Shown: piece by piece, positions 54,824 to 63,247 of the stretch
Layout of the letters: every line of letters starts with the position of its first letter
How positions within the stretch are numbered: position 1 is the stretch's first letter
NCBI RefSeq assembly: GCF_000255295.1
Contig: NC_017030.1
Span: forward strand, 434,001 to 498,000
DNA from: Corallococcus coralloides DSM 2259
Lineage (GTDB): Bacteria > Myxococcota > Myxococcia > Myxococcales > Myxococcaceae
Length of the DNA stretch: 64,000 bases
Reading direction: 5' to 3'
The notes under the pieces: generated by a model
What the model was told of the DNA's origin: nothing
What the model saw: the letters and a program-made list of their open reading frames with translations, nothing else
The model's database searches: none
Translations under genes and position numbers: made by a program

Positions 54824-54859
54824 GAAGCGCCCGCGACCGGTGAAGGTCACGGGCGCTTC
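54824..54859 (-). terminator. terminator of the S/T/G-rich lipoprotein gene
   Basis: Stem GAAGCGCCCGCGACC/GGTCACGGGCGCTTC with loop GGTGAA; lies 20 bp after the stop codon of the minus-strand gene 54879-55457. Confidence 0.75.
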
Positions 54860-54878
54860 CGTTCATCCCAGGGAAGGA

Positions 54879-55457
54879 CTAGCGCGTGGTGCCGTTGTTG
54901 GGCGCCATCGTGCCGGTGGAGTCCGGCACCGGCGTGGTCATGTTGCCCTTGGAGCCGGAGCTGTTCGGGTCGAGCGTGGAGTCATTGGGCAGGCTGCTGT
55001 CGTCCGGGATGGCGCTGTCGTCCGTGTCCATGCCGGAGCCGCCCGTGCCCGGCTCGGTCATCTCGCCGTCGTGCACGCCGGGCTCGGCCTCACCAGTGCC
55101 CGCGCCGCCGGTGCCCGGGTCCAGGGTGCCGTCGTTGGTGGCGGGCGGCAGCGTGGAGTCATCCGTCGTGCCGGAGCCGCCGGTGCTCATGTCCGACGGA
55201 GGCGTCGTCGAGTCCTGCGACGTACTGCCCGTGTCGTAGCCGGAGCCGCCGCTGCTGGGAGGCGGCGTGGTGGTGGTGCCGGAGCCGGAGGTGTCCGTGC
55301 CGGTGCCGCTGGAGTCCGTGGGCATGGTGGAGTCGGAGGCCGGCGCCGGCTCGGTGCCGCGCGTCGCGGATTGATCCGACTTACAGCCCGTGCCGAGCGC
55401 GAGCGCGCCCGCGAGAACCGCCGCCACCGTCAGCTGCGTCTTCAGGAAGTTCTTCAT
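54879..55457 (-). CDS. low-complexity lipoprotein, Ser/Thr/Gly/Asp/Pro-rich
   Basis: 192 residues from ATG 55457 with GGGGGAA upstream. Lipoprotein signal (KTQLTVAAVLAGALALGTGCKSD, Cys about 25). The mature protein is almost entirely Ser, Thr, Gly, Asp and Pro with no predicted fold (e.g. SSGTGTDTSGSGTTTTPPPS). It is next to a second low-complexity gene (55682-56371), and both are probably exported spacer or surface proteins. No family recognised. Confidence 0.7.
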   Translation of the reverse strand: MKNFLKTQLTVAAVLAGALALGTGCKSDQSATRGTEPAPASDSTMPTDSSGTGTDTSGSGTTTTPPPSSGGSGYDTGSTSQDSTTPPSDMSTGGSGTTDDSTLPPATNDGTLDPGTGGAGTGEAEPGVHDGEMTEPGTGGSGMDTDDSAIPDDSSLPNDSTLDPNSSGSKGNMTTPVPDSTGTMAPNNGTTR

Positions 55458-55681
55458 GTGGATTCCCCCGATAGGAGTCTGACTGCTTGAAAGGTCCTGG
55501 CTGCCTGCAGGACCGAAGGTGAGCAGGCCTCTCGGTGTGTGCAGGGGTGGCTCATCCGCCTGCCTGCTCGGGGGACGGCATAGGCGGCCGGAAGGGGAGG
55601 GTTGCGCGAGAGGAGGATGTCCTCCTCTCGCCATGCCCGCTGGCCCGGAGTGCGAGCCAGCGAGCCAGAACCCATGCGACT

Positions 55682-56371
55682 TCAGGGGGTCGGGGGCTGA
55701 TTCACGTTGCCACCACCGAGCGGCGTCACGGAGTTGCTGGACGTGTTGCTGTCCGGCGGCAACGTGTTGCCGCCCGGCGAAAGGATGGTGGGCTGGGCGC
55801 CCGTGATGCCCGGCGGCGTCATGCCCGTGGGCGGGGGCAGCACCGCGCCCATGCTGGACAGGGTGCCCGTCGGAGTCCCCGGCGTGACGGTGCTGATGGA
55901 GGCGCCCGGCAGTGTGGTGCCGGGAGTCGTCGTCGCGGGCGGCATCAGCGCGCCCGTGGTGGCGGTGGAGCCCGTGGAGCCCGCCACGGCGGAGCTGGTG
56001 CCAGGGGCCAGCACCGCGCCGGTGCCCGTCACGGTGGTGGCCGATCCGGGCGCCACCACGGTCCCCGCGCCCGTCACGGTGGTGGCATTGGCCGGGCTGG
56101 GCGGCAGGGCGCTGTACGGCTGCGGAATCACCGCGCCCGTGGACGTGCCACTGCCGCCGGTGCCCGAGTTCGCGCCGGTGACATTGCCAATGAGCGGCGT
56201 CGTCGGACTGGCCGACACGGTATTGATGGGGTCGGGGGTGCCCGGCGCCGCGCCCGGGTTCGGCTGGCTGGTGGTGATGGCGCCCGCGGAGTTCGGATCC
56301 ACCTGCGCGCTCGCGGAGCCCAGCGCCAGGGTGCCCGCCGCCACGCTCATCCAGATCCATTGCTGAGACAT
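55682..56371 (-). CDS. low-complexity secreted protein, Thr/Pro/Gly-rich
   Basis: 229 residues from ATG 56371 with AAGGAG upstream. Signal peptide (MSQQWIWMSVAAGTLALGSASA) then a mature sequence rich in Thr, Gly, Pro and Ala with imperfect repeats such as ATTVTGAGTVVAPGS and ATTVTGTGAVLAPGT near residues 95-130. Probably unstructured extracellular or cell-surface material. It lies 224 bp upstream of the S/T-rich lipoprotein gene on the same strand. Confidence 0.75.
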   Translation of the reverse strand: MSQQWIWMSVAAGTLALGSASAQVDPNSAGAITTSQPNPGAAPGTPDPINTVSASPTTPLIGNVTGANSGTGGSGTSTGAVIPQPYSALPPSPANATTVTGAGTVVAPGSATTVTGTGAVLAPGTSSAVAGSTGSTATTGALMPPATTTPGTTLPGASISTVTPGTPTGTLSSMGAVLPPPTGMTPPGITGAQPTILSPGGNTLPPDSNTSSNSVTPLGGGNVNQPPTP

Positions 56372-56448
56372 CGCTTCGCTCCTTGCGGCTGTGGGGCCGG
56401 ACGGACGACGCCTCGGCCTGATGGGAGGGCGTGGGCCGCTGAGGACCC

Positions 56449-58944
56449 CTAGCCATCCCTCATGAGTTGCTCACCCAAGGGCCGCGAGGGAACCGCACGG
56501 TGGCGCCGCTTGCGCTCGGAGAGCACCAGCAACAGCGCCGGGAAGGTCACCAGCATGATGAGCAGGTTCATCCCGAACCCCACGTTGGCCAGGGCGCCAA
56601 TCGAGTTGAGGCCCGGGTGGTCCGCGAGCAGCAGCGCGCCGAAGCCCACCGCGCTCGTGAGCAGGCCGCCGCAGATGGCCTTGCCCGTCTCCGAATACAC
56701 GCGCACGAAGTCGCTGCGCGGCGACGCGAGCCGCGTGATGAGGTGCACGCCCGCGTCCACCGTCGTCCCGATGAGCACCGGGATGACCAGGATGTTGAGG
56801 TAGTTGAACTCCATGTCCAGCAGCGGCATCAGCCCCAGCACCGCGAACAGCGACACCACCGTGGGCATCAGGCACAGCAGCGCGGTGCGCAAGGAGCCCA
56901 GCGTCATCCACATGGCCAGCAGCACCGTGAGCGTGGAGCCCAGCAGGATGAACGGCGCCTCGTGCGACACCAGGTTCACGATGTCCGCCTGCACCATCGC
57001 CTCACCGGCCACCACCGCGGGCCGGCCATCCGGCAGCACCATCCCGCGGACCTCCTTCGCCATCCGGCGCATGGCCTGACCGTTGGACTGATCCGCGGAC
57101 GGATACACCAGCACGAAGCCGGTGCCCGGGCCGCCGCGTCCCCGGAACTGCTGGCGCACGCTGGAGGGCAGGTCCGCTTCCGTGAAGGGCCTGGCTTGCA
57201 CCTGCCTGCGCAGCTCCGCCAGCTGCCCGCGCTGCTCCGGGGAGAGCTGCCCTTCGGGCACGTCCTCCACCAGCTTCCCGATGTCCTTGAGGATGGCCTG
57301 CTTCTCCGCCTGCCGCTCCGGCACCAGGCTCGCGAGCGCCGCGACGAAGTCCACCGTGGAGTTTTCGCCCTGCTGCCGCTTGCGCGCCTGGAGCTCCCGG
57401 ACGACCGCAGCCTCCTCCTCGCGGGAGTTCGTCAGCACCACCAGCGGGACCTGCGAATAGCCGATGAGCTGATTGACGGCGCGGTCCAGCACGAACGAGT
57501 CCAGGCGCTGGTCCTGCAGCGAGCCGATGTCGTAGTCGAACCGCAGGCGCGGCAGCTGCGTGAGCAGGCCCGCCACCACGAGCGCGGACACGACGGTGAG
57601 CAGCCCGCGCCGGTGCGTGATGACGCGGCCCAGCGGCGCCTCCGTCATCTCCGTGGCGTTCGCGCGAGGCTTCCAGCCCCACCGTGCCCCCAGCCCCAGC
57701 ACCGCCGGCAGCACCAGCACGTACGCGAGGATGAGCACCAGCATGCCCACGCCCGCGATGACGCCGAACTCGCGGAACGCCGTGAGCTTGGACGTGCCCA
57801 GCACGAAGAAGGTGAGCGCCGCCACCAGCGCGGACACCAATGCCGCGCCGCCCGTGTGCGTGAACGACTCGCGCGTGGCCTGTTCGGAGGAACATCCCTC
57901 TCCGCGCAGCGTGAGGTAGCGGCCCAAGAGGTGGATGCCGTGCTCCACGCCCAGGCCGCCCAGGATGGCGCCCAGGAAGGCCGTGAGCAGGTTCACGCGG
58001 CCGTACGCCACGGCCACCAGACCGTAGGTCCACGCGAGCCCCGCGCCCACCGGCGCCAGCACCATCCCCACCGCGAGCACGCTGCGGAAGTGCAGGAACA
58101 GGTAGAGCAGCACCAGCACCGTGGCCACCGTCGAGGACACCGCCACGTCGCGGGTGATCTGCGCCTGCTGATCCATCTTCTTCTGGAACGAGCCGGTGAT
58201 CTCCGTGTGGAAGCCGGGCCCGTACTTCGACAGGTCCTGCTGTCTCAGGAGGCCCTGCACCTCCTCGACAATCTTCGTGGAGAAGGTGAGGTCCGCGGAC
58301 GACACCTCCGGCTTGGCCAGCACCACCACGCGGCGCGCGGCGGGGTCCAGGTAGTAGTCGCTGGGGTGGCTGGACAGGCGCGTCGCCGCGCCGCTGCCGT
58401 ACTTCGCCTCCAGGTCGGAGAAGTCCAGCGACGGCGGCGGTTCATCATCCAGCGAGACATAGAGCGGGTTGGCCTGCGCCTTCTCCCAGGTGAGGCGCGC
58501 GTCGATGCGGCGCTCCACCTCCTTCAGGTCCTCCGGTGACAGGAAGTAGAGCGCGTGGCTGCGGAAGAAGCTGCTGGGGCGGGTGATCTCCACGTAGCGG
58601 ATGCCCGGCAGCGCCTCCAGCTTCGGCGCCACGTCCTCCGCGAACTTCTGGAGCTGCGCCGGGTCCCCGTCCTCACCCACCACCACCACCCACCCCTGGG
58701 CGCCGAAGCGCTCCTCCAGGGTGTGGATGGCCTGCACGCTTTCGAAGGACCGGGGCAGCAGGTCCACCAGGTTCGCGTTGAGGGCCAGGTGGCGCGCGGA
58801 CAAGAGCCCCACGACGGACAGCACGAGCGCGCAGACAAGCGCCGTGAAGGGACGGCGGTGGTTGTGCGCGGCCAGCGCACCCATCGCGCGCTCCGCCCTG
58901 TGCATCCACGTGCGTTCCGCTGCTGAAGACGGGTTCGAGGCCAT
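56449..58944 (-). CDS. MMPL-family RND exporter, paralog 1
   Basis: 831 residues from ATG 58944. Two half-repeats of six helices each with large extracellular loops, as in RND/MMPL transporters; hydrophobic helix 1 begins at about 28 (ALVCALVLSVVGLLSARHLALNANLVDLLPRSF), helices 2-6 follow about 290-470, and the second half has FNYLNILVIPVLIGTTVDAGVHLI and the GLLTSAVGFGALLLADHPGLNSIG signature. Similar proteins (HpnN-type) export hopanoids or lipids; the paralog at 59320-61803 is alike throughout. Divergent from that gene across a 375-bp region. Confidence 0.9.
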   Translation of the reverse strand: MASNPSSAAERTWMHRAERAMGALAAHNHRRPFTALVCALVLSVVGLLSARHLALNANLVDLLPRSFESVQAIHTLEERFGAQGWVVVVGEDGDPAQLQKFAEDVAPKLEALPGIRYVEITRPSSFFRSHALYFLSPEDLKEVERRIDARLTWEKAQANPLYVSLDDEPPPSLDFSDLEAKYGSGAATRLSSHPSDYYLDPAARRVVVLAKPEVSSADLTFSTKIVEEVQGLLRQQDLSKYGPGFHTEITGSFQKKMDQQAQITRDVAVSSTVATVLVLLYLFLHFRSVLAVGMVLAPVGAGLAWTYGLVAVAYGRVNLLTAFLGAILGGLGVEHGIHLLGRYLTLRGEGCSSEQATRESFTHTGGAALVSALVAALTFFVLGTSKLTAFREFGVIAGVGMLVLILAYVLVLPAVLGLGARWGWKPRANATEMTEAPLGRVITHRRGLLTVVSALVVAGLLTQLPRLRFDYDIGSLQDQRLDSFVLDRAVNQLIGYSQVPLVVLTNSREEEAAVVRELQARKRQQGENSTVDFVAALASLVPERQAEKQAILKDIGKLVEDVPEGQLSPEQRGQLAELRRQVQARPFTEADLPSSVRQQFRGRGGPGTGFVLVYPSADQSNGQAMRRMAKEVRGMVLPDGRPAVVAGEAMVQADIVNLVSHEAPFILLGSTLTVLLAMWMTLGSLRTALLCLMPTVVSLFAVLGLMPLLDMEFNYLNILVIPVLIGTTVDAGVHLITRLASPRSDFVRVYSETGKAICGGLLTSAVGFGALLLADHPGLNSIGALANVGFGMNLLIMLVTFPALLLVLSERKRRHRAVPSRPLGEQLMRDG

Positions 58945-59319
58945 GGACCATGCCCCCCAAGCGGCGCCTGCTTCGCGGCAGGGCCCGTGTCGCAGCAAAA
59001 CTGGCCATGCCGTGGTCCTCCGCCACGGCGGCGCGAGGGGTTGCTCTGCCCGTCCGCCGACACCGGAACGGGGCAAAATGCCTCAACGCTCAGAGGAGAA
59101 GCGGATCCCCTGGCGGGGTTCGGGCCGGGGCGGCATACATGGCGGGGTTTGTTGATGCCCCCCTTGTTCCCCGGGCCAGGCATGCGGCCGGTGGAGGCCC
59201 CGGGTCGATGCCTGGACGCACGGTGGCTCGGGGCATATACGCGAGAGCAGCCCGGTTCGTTCGGGCTCAAGGTTGTCCCCGGCCGTCACGGCGCGGGCTT
59301 ACAGCAGGAAATCACATCC
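58945..59319. other. divergent promoter region between MMPL paralogs
   Basis: 375 bp between the two MMPL starts. Contains no convincing ORF with family motifs; long Gly/Arg-rich shadow frames only. Promoters of both exporters must lie here. No clear -35/-10 element or inverted repeat was identified. Confidence 0.55.
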
Positions 59320-61803
59320 ATGAGTGAGACGCGGTGGTCCGGACGGTTCGAGGCGGCGATGGGCTCCCTGGCGGCCCGCAGCCACCGAAGGCCGTGGGTG
59401 GCGCTGTTCGTGATGCTGGTCCTCACGGGCCTGGGCGCCTTCTTCGCGCGCGACCTGCGCCTCAACGCGGACCTGGCCAACCTGCTGCCCAAGTCGTTCC
59501 CGTCCGTCCAGGACCTGGAGAAGCTGCGCACGCGCTTCGGCGGCCAGGGCAACGTGGTGGTGGCCGGCATCGGCGCGGAGCCGGAGCAGCTCAAGCAGTT
59601 CGTGGATGACATGGCGCCGAAGCTGGCGACGCTGTCGGAGATCCGCTTCGTCAACGCGCAGCGGCCCAGCCAGTTCTTCGACGAGCGCGGCCTCTACTAC
59701 GTGGACCTGCCGGACCTGAAGACCATCGAGCAGCGCATCGACGCGCGCTTCGCGTGGGAGAAGGAGCAGGCCAACCCGCTCTTCGTGCGCCTGGAGGAGG
59801 AGCCGGCCCCGTCGCTGGACTTCAGCGACATCCAGAAGAAGTACACCGGCGGCGCGAACATGCGGCTCGCGGGACAGGGGAGCACGTACTACCTGGATCC
59901 GCAGGAGCGCATGGTGGTGATGCTCCTCAAGGCCAAGGGCTCCTCCGCGGACCTGGGCTACTCCAAGAAGGTCATCACCCAGGTGGAGGACTACCTGGCG
60001 AAGCAGGACCTGTCGAAGTACGGCCCCGGCTTCCACACGGCCATCACCGGCACGTTCAAGAAGAAGATCGACCAGCAGGCGGTCATCACCGGCGACCTGG
60101 CGCGCGCGTCCTCGCTGGCGCTGGTGCTGCTCCTGGCCTACCTCATCTTCCACTTCCGCAGCGGGCTGTCCGTGGGCCTCACCATGGTGCCGGTGGTCGC
60201 GGGCCTGTCGTGGACCTACGGCTTCGTGGGCATCGCGTACGGGCAGGTGAACCTGCTCACGGGCTTCCTCGCGGCGGTGCTGGGCGGCCTGGGCGTGGAG
60301 CACGGCATCCACCTCTTGGGGCGGTGGGGCACGCTGCGCTCGGAGGGCATGACGTCGGAAGAGGCGGTGCGCGAGACGTTCAAGCACACGGGCTTCTCCG
60401 CGCTCATCTCCGCGCTGGTGGCGGCGCTCACGTTCCTGAGCCTGTCGTGGTCGGAGTTCAGGGCGTTCCACGAGTTCGGCGTCATCGCGGCGGTGGGCAT
60501 GATGGTGAGCGTGGCGTCGTACCTGCTCATCCTGCCGGCGCTGCTGGGGCTGGTGTCGCGCTGGGGCTGGGTGCCGCGCGAGCACCAGTCGCAGTCCGGG
60601 CCCATGGCGATGCTGGCGCGCTTCCTGCCGCGCCGCTACCGCGCGGTGGCGCTGGTCATCGGCGTGGCGCTGGTGGGGCTCATCAGCCAGGCGTACCGGG
60701 TGAGCTTCAACTACGACTCCACGAAGCTGGATGACGTGTCGCTGCCGAGCGTGCGGCTGGACCGGCGCATCGACCACATCCTGGGCTATTCGGCGACGCC
60801 GGTGGTGGTGCTGACGGACTCGGAGGGGATGGAGCGCGAGGTGGTGAAGCAGCTCCAGGCGCGCAAGGAGAAGTTCGGCAAGGACTCCACCATCGACTTC
60901 GTGGGCGCGCTGGAGGACCTGGTGCCGCGGCAGCAGGAGGAGAAGCACGCGCTGCTCCAGTCCATCCACAAGAAGCTCCAGCGCATCGACCCGGAGCGCG
61001 TGGACAAGGCCCAGCGCGACGACCTGCTGCGCGCGGTGAAGATGACGGCCGCGAAGCCCTTCGTGCGGGAGGACCTGCCGGAGAGCCTGCGCCGCCAGTT
61101 CGAGCCGGCGGCCGGCCAGAAGGGCGGCGTGGTGCTCGTCTACGCGAACGTGAGCCTGTCGGACGGCGTGGGCACGCGGCGCTTCACCAAGGAGGTCCGC
61201 AACCTCCAGATGCCGGACGGCAGCCAGGTGTCCGCGGCGGGCGAGGCGCTCATCCTGGCGGACATCCTGGACATGGTGGCCTCCGAGGGCCCGCGCATCC
61301 TGGTGGCCGCGGTGGTCAGCGTCTTCCTGGCCATGTGGCTGACGCTGGGCTCCTTGCGCAACGCGGTCATCTGCATGCTGCCCACGCTCTTGTCCATCGC
61401 GGGGCTGGTGGGCCTGATGTCCCTCATGGGCCTGCAGTTCAACTACCTGAACATCGTCGTCATCCCGGTGCTCATCGGAACGACGGTGGACGCGGGCGTG
61501 CACCTGATTGAGCGCCTGGGCGAGCCGGGCGCGGACTTCGCCACGGTCTACGCGGAGACGGGCCGGGCCATCACGGGCGGCCTGCTGACCAGCGCCATCG
61601 GCTTCCTGGCGCTGGTGTTCGCCAAGCACCCGGGCCTCAACTCCATTGGCGACCTGGCCAACCTGGGCTTCGCGGTGAACATGGTCATCGTGCTGGTGGG
61701 CTTCCCGGCGCTGCTCCTGCTGGTGGACCGCTGGCGCAACAAGCACAGCGCCGCGTCGACCCCGGCCAGCGACGACGGAACCGAGCGCCCCGCGGAGAGC
61801 TGA
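59320..61803 (+). CDS. MMPL-family RND exporter, paralog 2
   Basis: 827 residues from ATG 59320 (AGGA upstream at longer spacing). Same layout as the divergent paralog: helix 1 VALFVMLVLTGLGAFFARDLRLNADLANLLPKSF, extracellular domain with YGPGFHTAITGTFKKKIDQQAVITGDLARASSLAL shared almost exactly with the other copy, second half FNYLNIVVIPVLIGTTVDAGVHLIERLG and LLTSAIGFLALVFAKHPGLNSIGDLANLGF. Such proteins move lipids or hopanoids to the outer membrane. Paralogs have diverged most in the segment after helix 6, around residues 435-560. Ends with a strong terminator. Confidence 0.9.
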   Translation: MSETRWSGRFEAAMGSLAARSHRRPWVALFVMLVLTGLGAFFARDLRLNADLANLLPKSFPSVQDLEKLRTRFGGQGNVVVAGIGAEPEQLKQFVDDMAPKLATLSEIRFVNAQRPSQFFDERGLYYVDLPDLKTIEQRIDARFAWEKEQANPLFVRLEEEPAPSLDFSDIQKKYTGGANMRLAGQGSTYYLDPQERMVVMLLKAKGSSADLGYSKKVITQVEDYLAKQDLSKYGPGFHTAITGTFKKKIDQQAVITGDLARASSLALVLLLAYLIFHFRSGLSVGLTMVPVVAGLSWTYGFVGIAYGQVNLLTGFLAAVLGGLGVEHGIHLLGRWGTLRSEGMTSEEAVRETFKHTGFSALISALVAALTFLSLSWSEFRAFHEFGVIAAVGMMVSVASYLLILPALLGLVSRWGWVPREHQSQSGPMAMLARFLPRRYRAVALVIGVALVGLISQAYRVSFNYDSTKLDDVSLPSVRLDRRIDHILGYSATPVVVLTDSEGMEREVVKQLQARKEKFGKDSTIDFVGALEDLVPRQQEEKHALLQSIHKKLQRIDPERVDKAQRDDLLRAVKMTAAKPFVREDLPESLRRQFEPAAGQKGGVVLVYANVSLSDGVGTRRFTKEVRNLQMPDGSQVSAAGEALILADILDMVASEGPRILVAAVVSVFLAMWLTLGSLRNAVICMLPTLLSIAGLVGLMSLMGLQFNYLNIVVIPVLIGTTVDAGVHLIERLGEPGADFATVYAETGRAITGGLLTSAIGFLALVFAKHPGLNSIGDLANLGFAVNMVIVLVGFPALLLLVDRWRNKHSAASTPASDDGTERPAES

Positions 61804-61863
61804 TCCGCGAGAGCGGATCCCTGCAGGCAAGGAGGCCCCGGCACTGCACGCCGGGGCCTTTTT
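61802..61863 (+). terminator. double hairpin terminator of MMPL paralog 2
   Basis: First a perfect stem GATCCGC/GCGGATC with GAGA loop overlapping the stop codon (61802-61819), then GGCCCCGGC/GCCGGGGCC followed by TTTTT (61834-61863). The second is a classical Rho-independent terminator. Confidence 0.88.
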
Positions 61864-61963
61864 CATTGCGCCCGGAGGGGCTGGGGCCGTTCCGCAAGGC
61901 GACACTGCGGAGGGACGAACGGGCACGGGCGCCCGGAGGTCCCCGTACCAAGCTTCCTTCTGT

Positions 61964-62644
61964 ATGGGGCGCTCATACTTCAGGTATCAATCCGGCCGGA
62001 TGTTCGAGAACGCCTTCATGGAGGCGGCCTCGAAGCTACACCCGGCGGTGCCGGTCCTCCTCTACATCCCGCTCACGCTGGGCCTGCTCGGGTGGGGCCT
62101 GGCGGGGGGACGGACGACGGTGGGGCGGGCCCTGCTGTTCATCCCGCTGGGCCTGCTGACGTGGGTCGTCATGGAGTACTGCATCCACCGGTTCTTCTTC
62201 CACTGGGAGGGCAAAGGCCCGCTCACCCGGCGGGTGCATGAGATTGCCCACGGCTACCACCACAAGTACCCGGACGACTCCCAGCGCCTGGTGATGCCGC
62301 TCATCGTCACCATCCCGCTGTCCTCGCTCATCGGGGTGTCGCTGTGGTGGGTGGGCCGTCCGGCGGAGATGCTCCCGTACTTCGTGGGCATCGTCTGGGG
62401 CTACGTGACCTACGACACCCTCCACTGGGCCACGCACCACCGCACGCCGCGCACGGCCTGGGGCAGGGCGCTGCGCGCGCACCACATGGCGCACCACTTC
62501 GCGACGCCGGACCGCAACTTCGGCATCAGCAACCGGTGGATGGACACGCTGTTGGGCAGCGGCGGGCGGCGGCCCGAGCGCGCGGAGAAAGAAGCGTCAC
62601 GCGGCGAGGCGCCTCCCAAGGAGGGCGCCGGCGTGAGACCCTGA
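61964..62644 (+). CDS. fatty acid hydroxylase / sterol desaturase family
   Basis: 226 residues from ATG 61964. His boxes typical of the superfamily: HRFFFH (about 71-76), HGYHH (about 93-97), HWATHH (about 148-153) and HHMAHH (about 168-173), for a di-iron centre. Four hydrophobic segments, inner-membrane protein. Resembles fatty acid 2-hydroxylase (FA2H) domains without cytochrome b5; likely hydroxylates a sphingolipid- or membrane-lipid fatty acid. A charged C-terminal tail of 25 residues follows. Ends 2 bp before the convergent phosphatase gene. Confidence 0.88.
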   Translation: MGRSYFRYQSGRMFENAFMEAASKLHPAVPVLLYIPLTLGLLGWGLAGGRTTVGRALLFIPLGLLTWVVMEYCIHRFFFHWEGKGPLTRRVHEIAHGYHHKYPDDSQRLVMPLIVTIPLSSLIGVSLWWVGRPAEMLPYFVGIVWGYVTYDTLHWATHHRTPRTAWGRALRAHHMAHHFATPDRNFGISNRWMDTLLGSGGRRPERAEKEASRGEAPPKEGAGVRP

Positions 62645-62646
62645 CT

Positions 62647-63228
62647 TCAGGCCGCCTTCTCCGGCACGCCCGTCCACGCGGCCACGAAGTCCGCCAGTCC
62701 GCGCAGCTGCCGGTCGTTGAGCGTTGCCTGCCAGCGCGCGTGGCGCACCGCCCGGTACGCCTCCGGCGCGTCCCAGCCGCGCGCCACCATCACCGCCAGG
62801 CCCATCAGCGGCCCGCGCCCCACGCCGTGCTCGCAGTGCGCGTACAGCACGCCGCCCGCGTCCAGCCGGGGCAGCGCCCAGCGCACTCCTTGCGACAGCT
62901 GCTCCACGGACGGCGGGTAGCGGTCCGTCACCGGCAGGCTGAGCAGCTCGATGCCCAGCGCCGCCAGCGCCTCGCGGTCGTCACAGCGCTCCGCGCGCAG
63001 GTCGATGACGCAGGTGATGCCCCGGTCCTTCAGCTCGCCGTAGCGCGCGCGGGACACGCTGCCGCCCACGTGCAGCCACGGGTTCACCTGGGACACGTTG
63101 AGGGCGCGCTTGCCGGGCAGCTTGGTGGTCCACTCCACCCCGCGCGCCACCACCCGCAGCACCTGCTTGCGCACGAACCCCCGGACCCCGGGGACGTGAT
63201 GCACCGACCGCAGCAACGACTCGCTCAC
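62647..63228 (-). CDS. dual-specificity protein tyrosine phosphatase
   Basis: 193 residues. The active-site motif HCEHGVGR (His131, Cys132, Arg138) matches HCx5R, and Asp102 in VTDRYPP is the likely general acid on the preceding loop. The N-terminal 45 residues are basic and precede VNPWLHVGGSVSR, the standard start of the DSP fold. Cytoplasmic. It follows the truncated CrtC-like gene by 19 bp, so the two may be co-transcribed. Confidence 0.9.
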   Translation of the reverse strand: MSESLLRSVHHVPGVRGFVRKQVLRVVARGVEWTTKLPGKRALNVSQVNPWLHVGGSVSRARYGELKDRGITCVIDLRAERCDDREALAALGIELLSLPVTDRYPPSVEQLSQGVRWALPRLDAGGVLYAHCEHGVGRGPLMGLAVMVARGWDAPEAYRAVRHARWQATLNDRQLRGLADFVAAWTGVPEKAA

Positions 63229-63247
63229 GCTGAGAACCCCTGCTCCG

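Noticed and set aside
59299..61926. 875-residue minus-strand frame opposite MMPL paralog 2
   Set aside because: Antisense shadow; real gene on the plus strand has transporter signatures.
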